A stretch of DNA of 43,606 nt from Anaerolineales bacterium (GTDB taxonomy: Bacteria; Chloroflexota; Anaerolineae; Anaerolineales; Villigracilaceae): NCBI GenBank assembly GCA_016934715.1, contig JAFGSI010000015.1:1-43606 (forward strand). The letters are read 5' to 3'. The notes beneath the pieces were generated by a model. That model was given only the letters and a program-made list of their open reading frames with translations. It did no database searches and was not told where the DNA came from. Each line of letters begins with the position of its first letter. Positions within the stretch are counted from its first letter, which is position 1. Shown one piece after another: positions 16,374 through 29,000 of this stretch. The position numbers and the translations under genes are program-made.

Positions 16374-16385
16374 CAGCAGTTCCTC

Positions 16386-17387
16386 CTAAATTGATGTACG
16401 CCGCGCAACGGCAGAAGTTTCATCGATCCGCATCCAGACCAGCGTGCGCCTGGCCTCGAAGCCGGCCATCCGGATCGGGTCGGCATATTCCCCGGCCGGG
16501 AAATCCAGGGTCAGGGATCGGCGCCAGGACAATTGGCGGCGGGCGTTCAACAGCAGGGCGGTCACAGCCCGCTCGCCCCCTGTGACGGTCGCGGCCAGCC
16601 ACAGCCGGTCGGACTGTCCGTAGATCGCCTGCCAGGAAAGGGTCCCGAGCAGGTGCCCGTCCTCCCGCACAGCCCACTGGCGGACTTCAGCGTCGAGGAA
16701 CAGGCGATAGAGCGAAGGCCCGAGACCTGGACGCAGAGAAAGCCAGGGCAGGGCCTGGTACCAGGCCGTCCCGTCGGGGTAGGCCCGCCGCAGCCAGTGT
16801 TCCTGCTCACGCCAGTCGCGACCCTGCCGCGCACCAACGGTCATCCCCAGGTCGTTGAGGCGAACACCCCGGTCCGGATTGGCCAGCCAGGTGGTCCGCC
16901 GGTGATGGGCGACAAAACCCAGCTGCTCGTACAGGGCGATCGCCCCAGGATTGTCATCGCGGACGTGCAGCCAGATCTCATCCGCATGCCGTTCGCGGGC
17001 ATGCTCCAGGGCAACCGTGGTCAACGCCCGCCCGATGCCGCGCCGGCGCAGCTCGGGGCGGACGGCCACGTTGGCGATCAGATAGACGCGCTTGCTGCCC
17101 TGGCGGTGGGGGATCAGGCTGACATTGCCCACCACCTGGCCATCCTGCTCCCAGACGTAACCCGAAAGCGGCATGGAGGCCGTTTCAACCATCGTGGTCG
17201 CCCAGCGCAGGAAGGAATTGTCCTTACCGGCGCGGCGCATCTGCTGGAGGTAACGCCGCCCGTCAGCATCGAGCGTGCCGGCGAAACAGGCCTCGACCAG
17301 GTCGGCCACGGCCGGCAGATCGTGCAGGATATTGAGCGGGCGCAGCTGGCGCGTTTCGGCTAGAATCGCGGTGGTGATGGTTGCCAT
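16386..17387 (-). CDS. GNAT family N-acetyltransferase
   Basis: A 333-residue protein whose first half (residues about 17-165) is a GNAT domain: VVGNVSLI strand, acetyl-CoA loop RRRGIGRA at 114-121, and NPGAIALYEQLGF at 146-158. The second half (about 190-325) may be a degenerate second GNAT-like repeat, but I see no acetyl-CoA loop there. The substrate is unknown. TATAAT lies only 7 bp upstream of the ATG (17395-17400), so the mRNA could be leaderless. Confidence 0.88.
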   Translation of the reverse strand: MATITTAILAETRQLRPLNILHDLPAVADLVEACFAGTLDADGRRYLQQMRRAGKDNSFLRWATTMVETASMPLSGYVWEQDGQVVGNVSLIPHRQGSKRVYLIANVAVRPELRRRGIGRALTTVALEHARERHADEIWLHVRDDNPGAIALYEQLGFVAHHRRTTWLANPDRGVRLNDLGMTVGARQGRDWREQEHWLRRAYPDGTAWYQALPWLSLRPGLGPSLYRLFLDAEVRQWAVREDGHLLGTLSWQAIYGQSDRLWLAATVTGGERAVTALLLNARRQLSWRRSLTLDFPAGEYADPIRMAGFEARRTLVWMRIDETSAVARRTSI

Positions 17388-17394
17388 GGCGCCA

Positions 17395-17400
17395 ATTATA
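17395..17400 (-). promoter_or_regulatory. -10 box seven bases before the GNAT start
   Basis: TATAAT on the minus strand at this distance would place the transcription start on or next to the ATG. No convincing -35 was found. Confidence 0.4.
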
Positions 17401-17436
17401 GCCCCATTTGAATGGCAACACGATCAACGTCCCAGG

Positions 17437-18588
17437 TTAGGGATCCCTATCCAGATACGCCTGGTACACCTGCAATTGGGTGGCCCAGGTGATCAGGCCT
17501 TCATCGGCCAGCACTTGCATTTGTGCAAAGAAATAGCGCAGCACCCCCTCGTTTTCAGGGACGAATTCGGTCACGGGGAGGTAAACAGCCAGCTTGGCCA
17601 CCCGGTCCGGGTCACGGTTCTGGTCGATCTCCCGGATAAGCATCACCAGCGCATCAACGTCAGCCCGGTCCAGGGGGCAGGCATCACAGGTCTGGCGCGA
17701 GAGATTGTCATATTCGCCAGACCCTTCGGCGAGGTTCCGCAGAGCCCCCAATTCACCCGAGGAGATGACGATCACGCCCTGTGGGTCGGGGACAAAATCG
17801 GTCGCATCGGCCACCTCGAAGAGATAGATGCGTTGGTACAGGTCGAACGGGGAATTGAAATGGTGGTTGCCAGCACGGATGAAGTCGTCGGTCCATTCCG
17901 GGCCAGGACGATTCTCGATCGGCATAGACAGGTAATGCATCGAGACGATCCCATTCAGGTAGCGGAACCCGGCCATGCTGGCGCCGATCGCCCAATCGTT
18001 CCTCGACCCGCCGCCGGAGCAACCCAGGTTGTTTTCTGGGCCAACCAGACCATCCACCAGGGCCTTGTTCTCGGCAAAGAAAAGGGAATAGCGTTCGACC
18101 GGCATCAATTCGTCGCGAAAACCAAAGTCGCAGTGCGTGCCAACCCCATGGCCGCGGGCGACAATCTCGGCCATGAAATTGCGGTTCCAGGTGACGTTGG
18201 CGATGGCAAAAGGCTGCTCAGACTCGATCGTCAGGAGGCCGCCGTATTCATCGGCCAGGTCGAGTCCGTAGGTCAACTGCTCAATGTGGCGTTCGAAGAC
18301 TGCCTGATCACGATCGTCAGTGAAGCCATGCTCCATGTGAGTCATGGTGGTCATGAACAGGGGCGCCCGTTCCCTGGCAACCGGGTCCGTCCCGGCTCCG
18401 GATCCCGGTGTCAGTGCGCAGTCGGCCGGACAGTTCGTGGCATTCTCCGGTCCCCCGCAGATGCCGTCGCCGCACGGACTTGGCGAGGACGTCTGGGATC
18501 CTATCGGGGTGCCAATCCCCCCTGCGGAGGTGCCGCAGGCTGAAAGGCTCAACATCAATATAATGAATAGCATCATCAACTGTTTCAA
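17437..18588 (-). CDS. Secreted lipoprotein with polysaccharide-deacetylase-like domain
   Basis: A 383-residue protein with a lipoprotein signal ending LSLSAC (lipidated Cys18). Next comes a Cys-rich repeat CGDGICGGPENATNCPADC (39-57), of the CGDGxC...CPxDC type seen in secreted bacterial proteins, then a body with MTTMTHMEHGF and a later ARGHGVGTHCDFGF. That resembles the motif-2 region of NodB-like deacetylases, but a full catalytic set is not evident. A TTG start at 18588 is chosen because AGGAGG lies six bases upstream and the signal peptide begins there. Likely substrate: cell-surface glycan; unproven. Confidence 0.72.
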   Translation of the reverse strand: MKQLMMLFIILMLSLSACGTSAGGIGTPIGSQTSSPSPCGDGICGGPENATNCPADCALTPGSGAGTDPVARERAPLFMTTMTHMEHGFTDDRDQAVFERHIEQLTYGLDLADEYGGLLTIESEQPFAIANVTWNRNFMAEIVARGHGVGTHCDFGFRDELMPVERYSLFFAENKALVDGLVGPENNLGCSGGGSRNDWAIGASMAGFRYLNGIVSMHYLSMPIENRPGPEWTDDFIRAGNHHFNSPFDLYQRIYLFEVADATDFVPDPQGVIVISSGELGALRNLAEGSGEYDNLSRQTCDACPLDRADVDALVMLIREIDQNRDPDRVAKLAVYLPVTEFVPENEGVLRYFFAQMQVLADEGLITWATQLQVYQAYLDRDP

Positions 18589-18847
18589 GACCTGCCTCCT
18601 GATCCATCAACGCCATTCCTATTATCGCGCGAAACGGACAAACCCACACGGTCCGCGGATTTCTGTTGGACTTCTCATCAGTCTGCGCAGGGAGGTGGAT
18701 CCTGGTAGGCCGGGCCATCCCGACCGATGCGCATCGCAATGCCCGCCTCTCTTTTGACTTGCGCTCCGCACCGAATTCAGTACAATGGAGATGAGGCGAA
18801 TCTAATAGAACTCTAACGCGTAACCGGCAGTTCACCAAACCCCCCTT

Positions 18848-18856
18848 TGTTATAAT
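18848..18856 (+). promoter_or_regulatory. Extended -10 promoter of clpC
   Basis: TGTTATAAT fits an extended -10 (TGnTATAAT), 30 bp before the ATG. No clear -35. The rest of 18589-18885 shows nothing else I can support; no CIRCE or CtsR-like operator was recognised. Confidence 0.5.
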
Positions 18857-18885
18857 CGTACCTGTACCCCGAAAGGATTCTGCCT

Positions 18886-21336
<2,451 letters not shown>

Positions 21337-21351
21337 GATTCACACCCCCCG

Positions 21352-21380
21352 GTTGGGACGGCAGGCTCTGCCGTCCCAAC
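21352..21380 (+). terminator. Hairpin terminator after clpC
   Basis: GTTGGGACGGCA pairs with TGCCGTCCCAAC across a GGCTC loop, followed by TTGTCTATT. The core GGGACGGC...GCCGTCCC resembles the hairpins at 15850 and 23351. Confidence 0.65.
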
Positions 21381-21430
21381 TTGTCTATTGAGACCCTTAC
21401 AGGTACAATCGTTCCACTTGAGGAGTTCCC

Positions 21431-23326
21431 ATGCGCAAATACCTTCCATTCATCATTCTTGTCATCCCCCTGCTGGCCTGCACGATCGTCATCCCCCCCT
21501 TCCCGACCTCCGTGGTTCCCGCCACCGCTGACCCCCTCCAACCGCCGACTCCCACCCTGGCGACCTCGCTCCACGGCGAAGACACGCTGGCCGCCCTGTG
21601 GCAGGTAGACCTGCCAGCCTTCGACCCCTATGATTTCGCCCAGCGTTACGAGGGCAAATCCTACGCCGAGGCGCTGCCGCCGGTCACAACGATCCGCCAG
21701 GTCGGCGAACGGGATGCCTTCTGGGTCACCTACGGCGCTGAGACCCCCGCCACCCTGCGCAACGTCACCGAGCACGCCTACTTCTGGGTCCAGGACGGCG
21801 TCTCCTACGACCACAATGCCCTGCTTGCTTTGGGCGAGACCTTCGAATCGACCATCTACCCGCGCACGCGCGACATCTTTGGCAGCGAGTGGAATCCCGG
21901 TGTCGATGGCGACCCGCGCATCTATATCGTCTACACCGACGACGAGACCGGCTCTGGCTCCTTCCCGACCTATGCGGAGATCAACCCTGAATTCGACCCC
22001 GAGTCCGACGGTCACGAGATCATCTTCCTGAGCACCTCCAGCCGCCTGGATGAGGACTACCTCTACGGCGTTCTGGCCCACGAATTCCAGCACGTGATCC
22101 ACTATAACGTCGACCCCAACGAGGAACTCTGGCTTGAGGAGGGCCTCTCCGAACTGGCGGCCTATCGCCTGGGCTACGATCTGGGGGGCTTCGACCGCTA
22201 TTTCACCCGCAACCCCGACATTCGCCTGCTGGAATGGCCCGATGACAACACCAGCGCCTACTACGGTTCAGGAGCCCTTTTCGCCATCTACTTCCAGCAG
22301 CGCTTCGGCGAGGACGCCCTGCGGGCCCTGGTGGCCGACCCGCGCAACGGCATCCGCAGCGTGGAAGCGGTCCTGACCGAACGCCAGATCGTCGACCCGC
22401 TGACCGGCCAGCCGGTCCACGCGGACGACCTGTTCCTCGACTTCGCCATCATGCTCTACCTGGACGACCCGGCTGTCGCCGACGGGCGCTACGCCCTGCC
22501 CGGCTACCCGGACCTGTCCTCGGTCCAGGACACCGACTATTCGCATACCTGCCCGATGGACATCACCCGCCGGGAGGTCAACCAGTACGGCATCGACTAT
22601 CTCGGCATCGCCTGTCCCGGAGAGCACACCCTCCATTTCCAGGGTGCCACCGCCGTCGACCTGCTGCCGACTGAGCCCCACTCGGGTGAATACGCCATGT
22701 GGTCCAACCGCGGCATCAACTCCGACATGACCCTGACCTGCGCCTTCGATTTCAGCAGCCAGAGCGGACCCCTGACCTTCAAGTACTGGACCTGGTACGA
22801 CACCGAGAGCAGCTACGACATGGTTTACCTGACCGCCCTGGGCGAGGGCGACGCCACCTGGACCAACCTGCTGGCCACCTCCCCCAGCGATATCTATGCC
22901 GGCTACACCGGCAGCGGGACGACCTGGCAGGAGCAGACCGTCGACCTGTCGCGCTTCGCCGGCCGCCGGACCCAGGTACGCTTCGAGTACGTCGTCGATT
23001 ACTCGATCTACGGGGACGGTTTCCTGGTAGACGACATCTCGATCCCCGAAACCGGCTACACCACCGATTTCGAATCCGGACCAGACTGCTGGCAGGCCGA
23101 GGGCTTCGCCAGGGTCCAGACAAGCCTGCCGCAGACCTTCCGCCTGGCGCTGATCATCCATGGCCCGAACGGGACCCGGGTCGAGATCGTGACGGTGGCT
23201 CCCGATCAGTCGGCGGCCATCCCGCTGCACCTGGTGGAGGGCGAGCAGGCCACGATCGTCGTGATGGCCACCAACCCCTTCGCCCTTCAGCCAGCCAGCT
23301 ACGACTACCGTGTCACGGCGCCCTGA
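21431..23326 (+). CDS. Secreted lipoprotein metallopeptidase, immune-inhibitor-A-like
   Basis: A 631-residue protein with a lipoprotein signal (VIPLLACT, Cys17) and a Pro/Thr-rich linker. The catalytic module contains HEFQH (His217, Glu218, His221), followed by ELWLEEGLSELA whose Glu236/237 may be the third zinc ligand, as in M6-like gluzincin families. The C-terminal half consists of jellyroll modules with FLVDDISI, typical of immune inhibitor A and MAM-like domains. It should act outside the cell as an anchored protease; the substrate is unknown. Its paralogue lies at 32790-34784, with a similar LPQTFRLALI ending. Confidence 0.88.
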   Translation: MRKYLPFIILVIPLLACTIVIPPFPTSVVPATADPLQPPTPTLATSLHGEDTLAALWQVDLPAFDPYDFAQRYEGKSYAEALPPVTTIRQVGERDAFWVTYGAETPATLRNVTEHAYFWVQDGVSYDHNALLALGETFESTIYPRTRDIFGSEWNPGVDGDPRIYIVYTDDETGSGSFPTYAEINPEFDPESDGHEIIFLSTSSRLDEDYLYGVLAHEFQHVIHYNVDPNEELWLEEGLSELAAYRLGYDLGGFDRYFTRNPDIRLLEWPDDNTSAYYGSGALFAIYFQQRFGEDALRALVADPRNGIRSVEAVLTERQIVDPLTGQPVHADDLFLDFAIMLYLDDPAVADGRYALPGYPDLSSVQDTDYSHTCPMDITRREVNQYGIDYLGIACPGEHTLHFQGATAVDLLPTEPHSGEYAMWSNRGINSDMTLTCAFDFSSQSGPLTFKYWTWYDTESSYDMVYLTALGEGDATWTNLLATSPSDIYAGYTGSGTTWQEQTVDLSRFAGRRTQVRFEYVVDYSIYGDGFLVDDISIPETGYTTDFESGPDCWQAEGFARVQTSLPQTFRLALIIHGPNGTRVEIVTVAPDQSAAIPLHLVEGEQATIVVMATNPFALQPASYDYRVTAP

Positions 23327-23350
23327 AGATCCGCCCGACTTCATCTCCTC

Positions 23351-23373
23351 GTCCCGTCGCTCCGCGACGGGAC
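23351..23373 (+). terminator. Hairpin after the metallopeptidase
   Basis: GTCCCGTCGC and GCGACGGGAC form a perfect 10-bp stem around TCC. There is no U tract. Third member of the GGGAC/GTCCC hairpin set. Confidence 0.5.
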
Positions 23374-23423
23374 GACTCTATCTCCACGGTCCGGGCCGAT
23401 TACCCACACAATTTATCCAACTC

Positions 23424-23437
23424 GTGACAGATATCAC
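23424..23437. promoter_or_regulatory. CRP/FNR-type site, copy 1
   Basis: GTGACAGATATCAC is a GTGA-N6-TCAC dyad of the CRP/FNR superfamily type, upstream of the broken hdrA copy. Bases after it (TTGTA) are shared with copy 2 at 23924. Confidence 0.5.
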
Positions 23438-23543
23438 TTGTATTTCTTTGTGAATACTGGCACTATTACCGCAGGTGTCCTACCCGTCACCCAGGTGCAG
23501 CGCCGAGAGGTTGTTCCCATTTCATCAGAGAAAGGAGACCCTG

Positions 23544-23850
23544 ATGAACCCCCCATCACAGAATCCGACGCGTGAGGAACCCCGCATCGAGGTTGACGGT
23601 GAGGCTGCACGATGAAAGCCAGCCCACTTCCCCACCTGGCGGTTTCCCACCATTCCGCTCACGTGTGCTCCGACCCTGGTCGGGGCCCGATCACGGAAGA
23701 CATCGGCAAGGAAGGCCTGAACCCCTTCCTGTGCCAGAGGACTGGCATGCGCAAGCACGGCGCGTGGGTGGGTGGTTGCTGGCCGCCGGGCGCGCCCTCC
23801 AGATCGTGGCCAGGGCATCGGCGCCCGACCAGCCCGGGGACCCGTTGTAA
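23544..23850 (+). pseudogene. Decayed, internally deleted hdrA copy
   Basis: The segment opens like a gene (AAAGGAG then ATG at 23544) but hits stops. In the frame starting at 23612 it reads HVCSDPGRGPITEDIGKEGL followed directly by NPFLCQRTGMRKHGAWV. The intact HdrA1 reads YMCSDPGQALIADDIRNEGL, then about 26 more residues, then NPFMFQMTNIREHCAWV. The DNA upstream (GTTGACGGTGAGGCTGCAC) also lines up with the GTGGATGTCGAGGCC part of hdrA1. A deletion apparently joined two similar GAGGGCTTG/CAGGGCTCAAC-like stretches. The rest of the gene is missing. It is a relic of a duplication, not functional. Confidence 0.75.
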
Positions 23851-23882
23851 GGAGCAAGCTGTTTCGTTGGGTCGTTTACCGC

Positions 23883-23910
23883 AATCAGCGCACCCCCAAG
23901 TGCGCTGATT
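23883..23910 (+). terminator. Hairpin between hdrA relic and hdr operon
   Basis: AATCAGCGCA and TGCGCTGATT form a 10-bp stem with an 8-base loop, followed by the pyrimidine-rich GTCTGCTCTCTTT. It would separate upstream transcription from the hdr operon promoter. Confidence 0.6.
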
Positions 23911-23923
23911 GTCTGCTCTCTTT

Positions 23924-23937
23924 GTGACACTTATCAC
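23924..23937. promoter_or_regulatory. CRP/FNR-type site, copy 2, upstream of the hdr operon
   Basis: GTGACACTTATCAC, a GTGA-N6-TCAC dyad, lies 75 bp before the hdrA1 start and exactly 500 bp from copy 1. The position suits activation of the operon by a CRP/FNR-family regulator sensing redox, gas or a nucleotide. The regulator itself is not in the window. Confidence 0.55.
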
Positions 23938-24011
23938 TTGTACGACCCGGCAATTTTGATGAAACTGATACGAAATAGAGGTGCTTTTTCTCAGGCAAAG
24001 GAGAACGCCGG

Positions 24012-25991
24012 ATGACTCATTCCGCAAGCACAGCACCGCAGAAGAACCACCGGGTTGGGGTCTACGTATGCCATTGCGGCACCAACATCGCCGGCACGGT
24101 GGATGTCGAGGCCGTGAGAGACTACGCGGCCAGCCTGCCCCACGTGACAACCGCACGCGGCTATACCTATATGTGCTCGGATCCTGGTCAAGCCCTCATT
24201 GCAGACGATATCCGCAATGAGGGCTTGACGCACGTCGTCGTGGCCTCCTGCTCGCCATTGATGCACGAGACCACCTTTCGCCGGGCATGTGCCGAGGCAG
24301 GGCTCAACCCGTTCATGTTCCAGATGACCAACATCCGCGAACACTGCGCGTGGGTCACCGATGACCGGGGCACAGCCACTGCAAAGGCCAAGTCCCTGGT
24401 CGCCGCGGCAGTCGGACGGGTGATCTGGCAGGAGCCCTTCGAGATGCGCCAGGTGGCCATCAAGCAGTCGGCCCTGGTGGTCGGTGGTGGGATCGCTGGC
24501 ATCGAGGCCGCCCTGCGCCTGGCTGACTCGGGCAAGCACGTCACCCTGGTCGAGCGCGAGCCGTCCATCGGCGGACACATGGCCCGGCTTTACAAGACCT
24601 TTCCAACCTTAGACTGCGCGGCTTGAATTCTGACCCCCAAGATGGTGTCCGTTGGACGCCACCCCAACATCACGCTGATGACCTATTCCGAGGTCGAGAA
24701 GGTCTCCGGTTACATCGGCAATTTCACTGTCACGGTCAAACGCAAGCCGCGCTACGTGAACGAGGACCTGTGCACAGGTTGCGGCACCTGCCTGGAGAAA
24801 TGCCCGTGGAAGAAGATCCCTTCCGAGTTCGACTACGGGATGAGCACCCGACCGGCAATTTACTACCCGTTCCCACAGGCAGTGCCGCGCGTTCCAGTGA
24901 TCGATACCGAGAACTGCGCCTACTTCAAGTCCGGGAAGTGCAGGGCCTGCGAGAAGTTCTGCCCGCGCGGGGCGATCGACTTCGATCAGCAGGAACAGCA
25001 CGTCGAGATCGAAGCCGGGACCATCATCCTGGCCACCGGCTTCCAGGACTTCGACCCGCGCAAGGAGACACGCTATCAATACGGCACGCTGCCCAATGTG
25101 GTCACCGGGATGGAACTGGAGCGGATGATCAACTCCGGCGGGCCGACCAACGGCCAGGTCCGCATGAGCGATGGCCGGATCCCGCAGCGGATCGCCGTCC
25201 TGCACTGTGTCGGCAGCCGGGGCGAGTCGCACGAATACTGCTCGCGGGTCTGCTGCATGTACTCGCTCAAACTGGCCACTCTGATCCGCGAATACGTCAA
25301 AGCCGATGTGGTCGAGTTCTACCGCGACATGCGCGCGTTTGGCAAAGATTACGAAGCCTTCTACACACGCACCGAGGAACACGGGGTCAATTTCGTGCGC
25401 TTCGATAACGACCTGCGCGTGGAACCACGCAACGGGCATCTGGCCGTGCTGGCCACCGATGTGTACACCGGCAAGGAAATCGAAGCACCGGTAGATATGG
25501 TCGTCCTGTCGACCGGCATTGAACCCCACGCCGACCAGCAAGCCGTCGGGGCCATCTTTGGCGTCAGCCGCAGCCCGGACGGGTTCTTCCTGGAGAAACA
25601 CCCCAAGATGGCCCCGGTGGAAACCGCCACGGACGGGGTCTTCCTGGCCGGCGCCTGCCAGGGACCGAAGGATATTCCCGACAGCGTCTCGCAGGGTGCC
25701 GCAGCCGCAGCTGCAGCCCTGTCCCTGCTCGATCACGGTACGGTGGAACTCGAACCGTTCACTGCCCAGATCAGTGCCGAGGCCTGCGGCGCCTGCCGCA
25801 CCTGCGAGGGATTGTGCCCCTATGGGGCCATCGCGATGGTCGATTGGAACGGCAGGCAGGTCGCCCAGGTCAACGAAATCCTGTGCAAGGGCTGCGGGGC
25901 CTGCGTGGCCGCCTGCCCGGCCGGTGCGGCCACCCAGAAAGGGTTTACGCTCGACCAGGTCCTTGCCGAGATCGAAGGGATCTTACTCTAG
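24012..25991 (+). CDS. hdrA: HdrA-like flavoprotein, predicted selenoprotein (Sec205)
   Basis: Read through an in-frame TGA at 24624-24626, this is one 659-residue HdrA. N-terminal domain: YVCHCGTNIAGTVDV (Cys20, Cys22), MCSDPG (Cys55), ASCSPL (Cys80) and EHCAW (Cys112). FAD fold: VVGGGIAGIE at 156-165. Then FPTLDCAA-Sec-ILTPKMV, where relatives have Cys. Ferredoxin clusters follow: CTGCGTCLEKCP (254-264), Cys302/310/313/317, and C-terminal CGACRTCEGLCP and CKGCGACVAACP. HdrA is the electron-bifurcating flavin subunit of heterodisulfide-reductase-type complexes. Selenocysteine at this place is known for some HdrA proteins. A conventional annotation would wrongly split it into two genes. AAAGGAG lies 8 bp before the ATG. 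Confidence 0.9.
24624..24661 (+). promoter_or_regulatory. Sec codon and SECIS-like hairpin in hdrA1
   Basis: The UGA is followed 24 bases later by the loop of a stem UGGUGUCC / GGACGCCA (24643-24650, 24654-24661) with loop GUU. Spacing and a GU-containing apical loop suit bacterial SelB-binding elements. Confidence 0.7.
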
Positions 25992-26029
25992 AACGCAGAT
26001 CACGTTGCGTCCCTGACCATGGAGGTTTC

Positions 26030-29000
26030 ATGAACCATTCAAAAATCAAGACCGGTGTGTACGTCTGCCATTGCGGGACCAACATCGCTGGCACGGTGGA
26101 CGTCGCTGCGGTGGCCGAGTTTGCCCGCGGTCTGGCGGGGGTAAGCATCGCCCGTGATTACACGTATATGTGCTCGGATCCCGGCCAGGCCTTGATCAAG
26201 CAGGACATCCAGGAGAATGGTCTCAACCGGATCGTGGTGGCCTCCTGTTCGCCGCTGATGCACGAGCCGACCTTCCGAAGGGCCTGTGCCGAAGCCGGGC
26301 TGAACCCGTTCTTCTGCCAGATGGCCAACATCCGCGAGCACTGCTCATGGGTGGTCGACGACCGGACCCAGGCGACGACCAAGTCCTGCAGCCTGGTGGC
26401 GGCGGCCGTTCGGCGGGTACACCATCACGTGCCGCTGGAGATGCGCCAGGTGGAGATGAACCAGTCGACGCTGATCGTCGGCGCAGGCATCGCCGGGATC
26501 GAAACGGCCCTCAAGCTGGCCGAGGCCGGCAAGCAGGTCTACCTGGTCGAGCGCGAGTCCAGCATCGGCGGCCACATGGCCCAGCTTTACAAGACCTTCC
26601 CAACGCTCGACTGCGCGGCTTGAATACTTACCCCGAAAATGGTGTCCGTCGGACGCCACCCCAACATCAAGCTCTTGACCTGCAGCGAGGTCGAATCGGT
26701 ATCCGGTTACGTAGGCAACTTCACGGTCAATGTCCGCCGCCAGGCCCGCTACATCGATGAGTCAATCTGCGCCGGCTGCGGCCTGTGCGCCTCGGTCTGC
26801 CCGGTCGACGTGATCAACGAATTCGACCAGGGCCTGAGCAAACGCCGGGCTGCCTACCGGGTCTCGGCCCAGGCCGTGCCGGGTGCCTACGCCATCGACA
26901 AGCATGGGGTGGCCCCCTGCCGGGCTGCCTGCCCGACCGACCAGCGCGCCATGGGCTATGTGGCCCTGGTACAGAAGAAGCGCTACGCCGACGCCTACTG
27001 GGCGATCCGCCGTGAGCACCCCTTCCCGTCCGTCTGCGGGCGGGTCTGCAACCGCAACTGCGAAGCGGCCTGCTCACGCGGCAAGGTCGACGAGCCGGTC
27101 AACATCATGGGCATCAAGCGCTTCGTTGCTGACTGGGCCTACGAGCACCGCCACGAACTGCCCAACATGCGCGACAAGTCGATGGTCGGCACGCCCTTCC
27201 AGCACAACCCGCCGCCGACCGGGAAGAAGGTCGCCGTGATCGGGGCCGGGCCGGCCGGCCTGACCGCCGCCCTTGACCTGGTGCGCCTGGGACACGGGGT
27301 CAAGGTCTTCGACGCCCTGCCCAAACCGGGCGGCATGATCCGGGTCGGCATCCCGCCCCACCGCCTGCCCTACGAAATGCTCGACTGGGAGATCCAGCAG
27401 GTCCTGGACGAGGGCGTCGAACTGCAGCTCAATACCTGGGTGGATGACATCCCGGCCATGTTGAAATGGAAGGGGCCCCACGGCGGCCCGTACGACGCCG
27501 TCCTTGTGGCCACCGGAGCGCACGTGGCCAAGAAGGTCAACATCCCCAACAATGAACACCCCGACAACTGGCTGAGCCTGGACTTTCTCAAGCAGGTCTG
27601 CCTGGGGGAATCGCCCGACCTGACCGGCAAACAGGTGGCCGTGATCGGCGGCGGCAACGTGGCCTTGGACTGCGCCCGCTCGGCGGTGCGCCTGGGGGCC
27701 AGCGGCTGCCGGATGATCTTCCGCAAGCCCAAGGGCGAGATGACCGGCTTCGAGTGGGAAGTGGCCGTTGCCGAGGAAGAGGGCGTCGAGATGTGCGGGG
27801 CGACCCTGTTCAAAGAAGTTGTCGTTGAACACGGCGACATCAGCGGCGTGCGCTGCGTCCGCACCGAGTACCACGGCTACGATGCCAGCGGCCGGATCGT
27901 GATCTTCGAACTGCCGGGCAGCGAGCACGTCATCCCGGCCGACATCGTCATCTGGGCCACCGGCCAGGGCTGCGACCTGTCGTTCCTGCCCGAGGACGGC
28001 AGCATCCAGCCGGCCAGCCAGGGGATCGAATCGGATGGCGAGATGATGACCAGCCTGGCGGGCGTCTTCGTGGCCGGCGACGTGCACCGCGGCTCAACCT
28101 TCTATGTGGTCGACGCCATCGGCGAAGGCCACCATGCAGCCCGGGCCATCGACCGCTACCTGCGCGGCGAAGAGGGGATCCCGGAACCGGATCTGCCACC
28201 GGTCGTCGAGCTGGACGTCGACGAGGTCCGGCGGCGCATCGTGCGCGGCGAGGCCTCGGAGCGGGCGCGCATCCCGATTCGCACCATCCCTCTTGAGGAC
28301 CGCAAGCTCAACTTTCGCGAGGTCGACCTGACCCTGACAGAAGAGGAAGCCGTCGCCGAAGCGGAGCGCTGCGTCCGCTGTGGGACCTGTGCCGAGTGCC
28401 TGGAGTGCGTCGCAGTCTGCGATCGGGGTGCCATCAACCACGAGATGCACGCCCGTACCGAGGAACTGACCGTCGGGACGATCGTCCTGGCGACCGGCTT
28501 TCGCGAATTCAACCCCTCCCGGGCGCCCGAACTCAACTACGGCAAACTGCCCAATATCCTGACCGCCCTGGAATTCGAACGCCTGCTCAATGCCAGCGGC
28601 CCGACCCTGGGGAGCGTTACCCTGCAGAACGGCCAGGTGCCCAAGAGCGTGGCGATTGTCCACTGTGTGGGCTCGCGCGACGCAAAGTACAACGAATACT
28701 GCTCGCGGGCCTGCTGCATGTACTCGCTCAAACTCTCCCAGCTGGCCCACGAATACCTCGGCGCCGAGGTGCACGAGATCTACCGCGACATGCGTTCCTT
28801 TGGCAAGGGCTACGAGGAATTCTTCAACCGCACGACCCGCATGGGCGTGCACTTCTATCACGGACGGGTCAAAGCCATCACCAGGAAGAGCGGCAAGCTG
28901 CGCGTATCCTGGACCGAGGCTTTCCACAACCAGCCCGACCACGTCGACGTGGAAATGGTCGTCCTGGCAACCGGCTTCGAACCCCGTGAGGACGCCGGAT

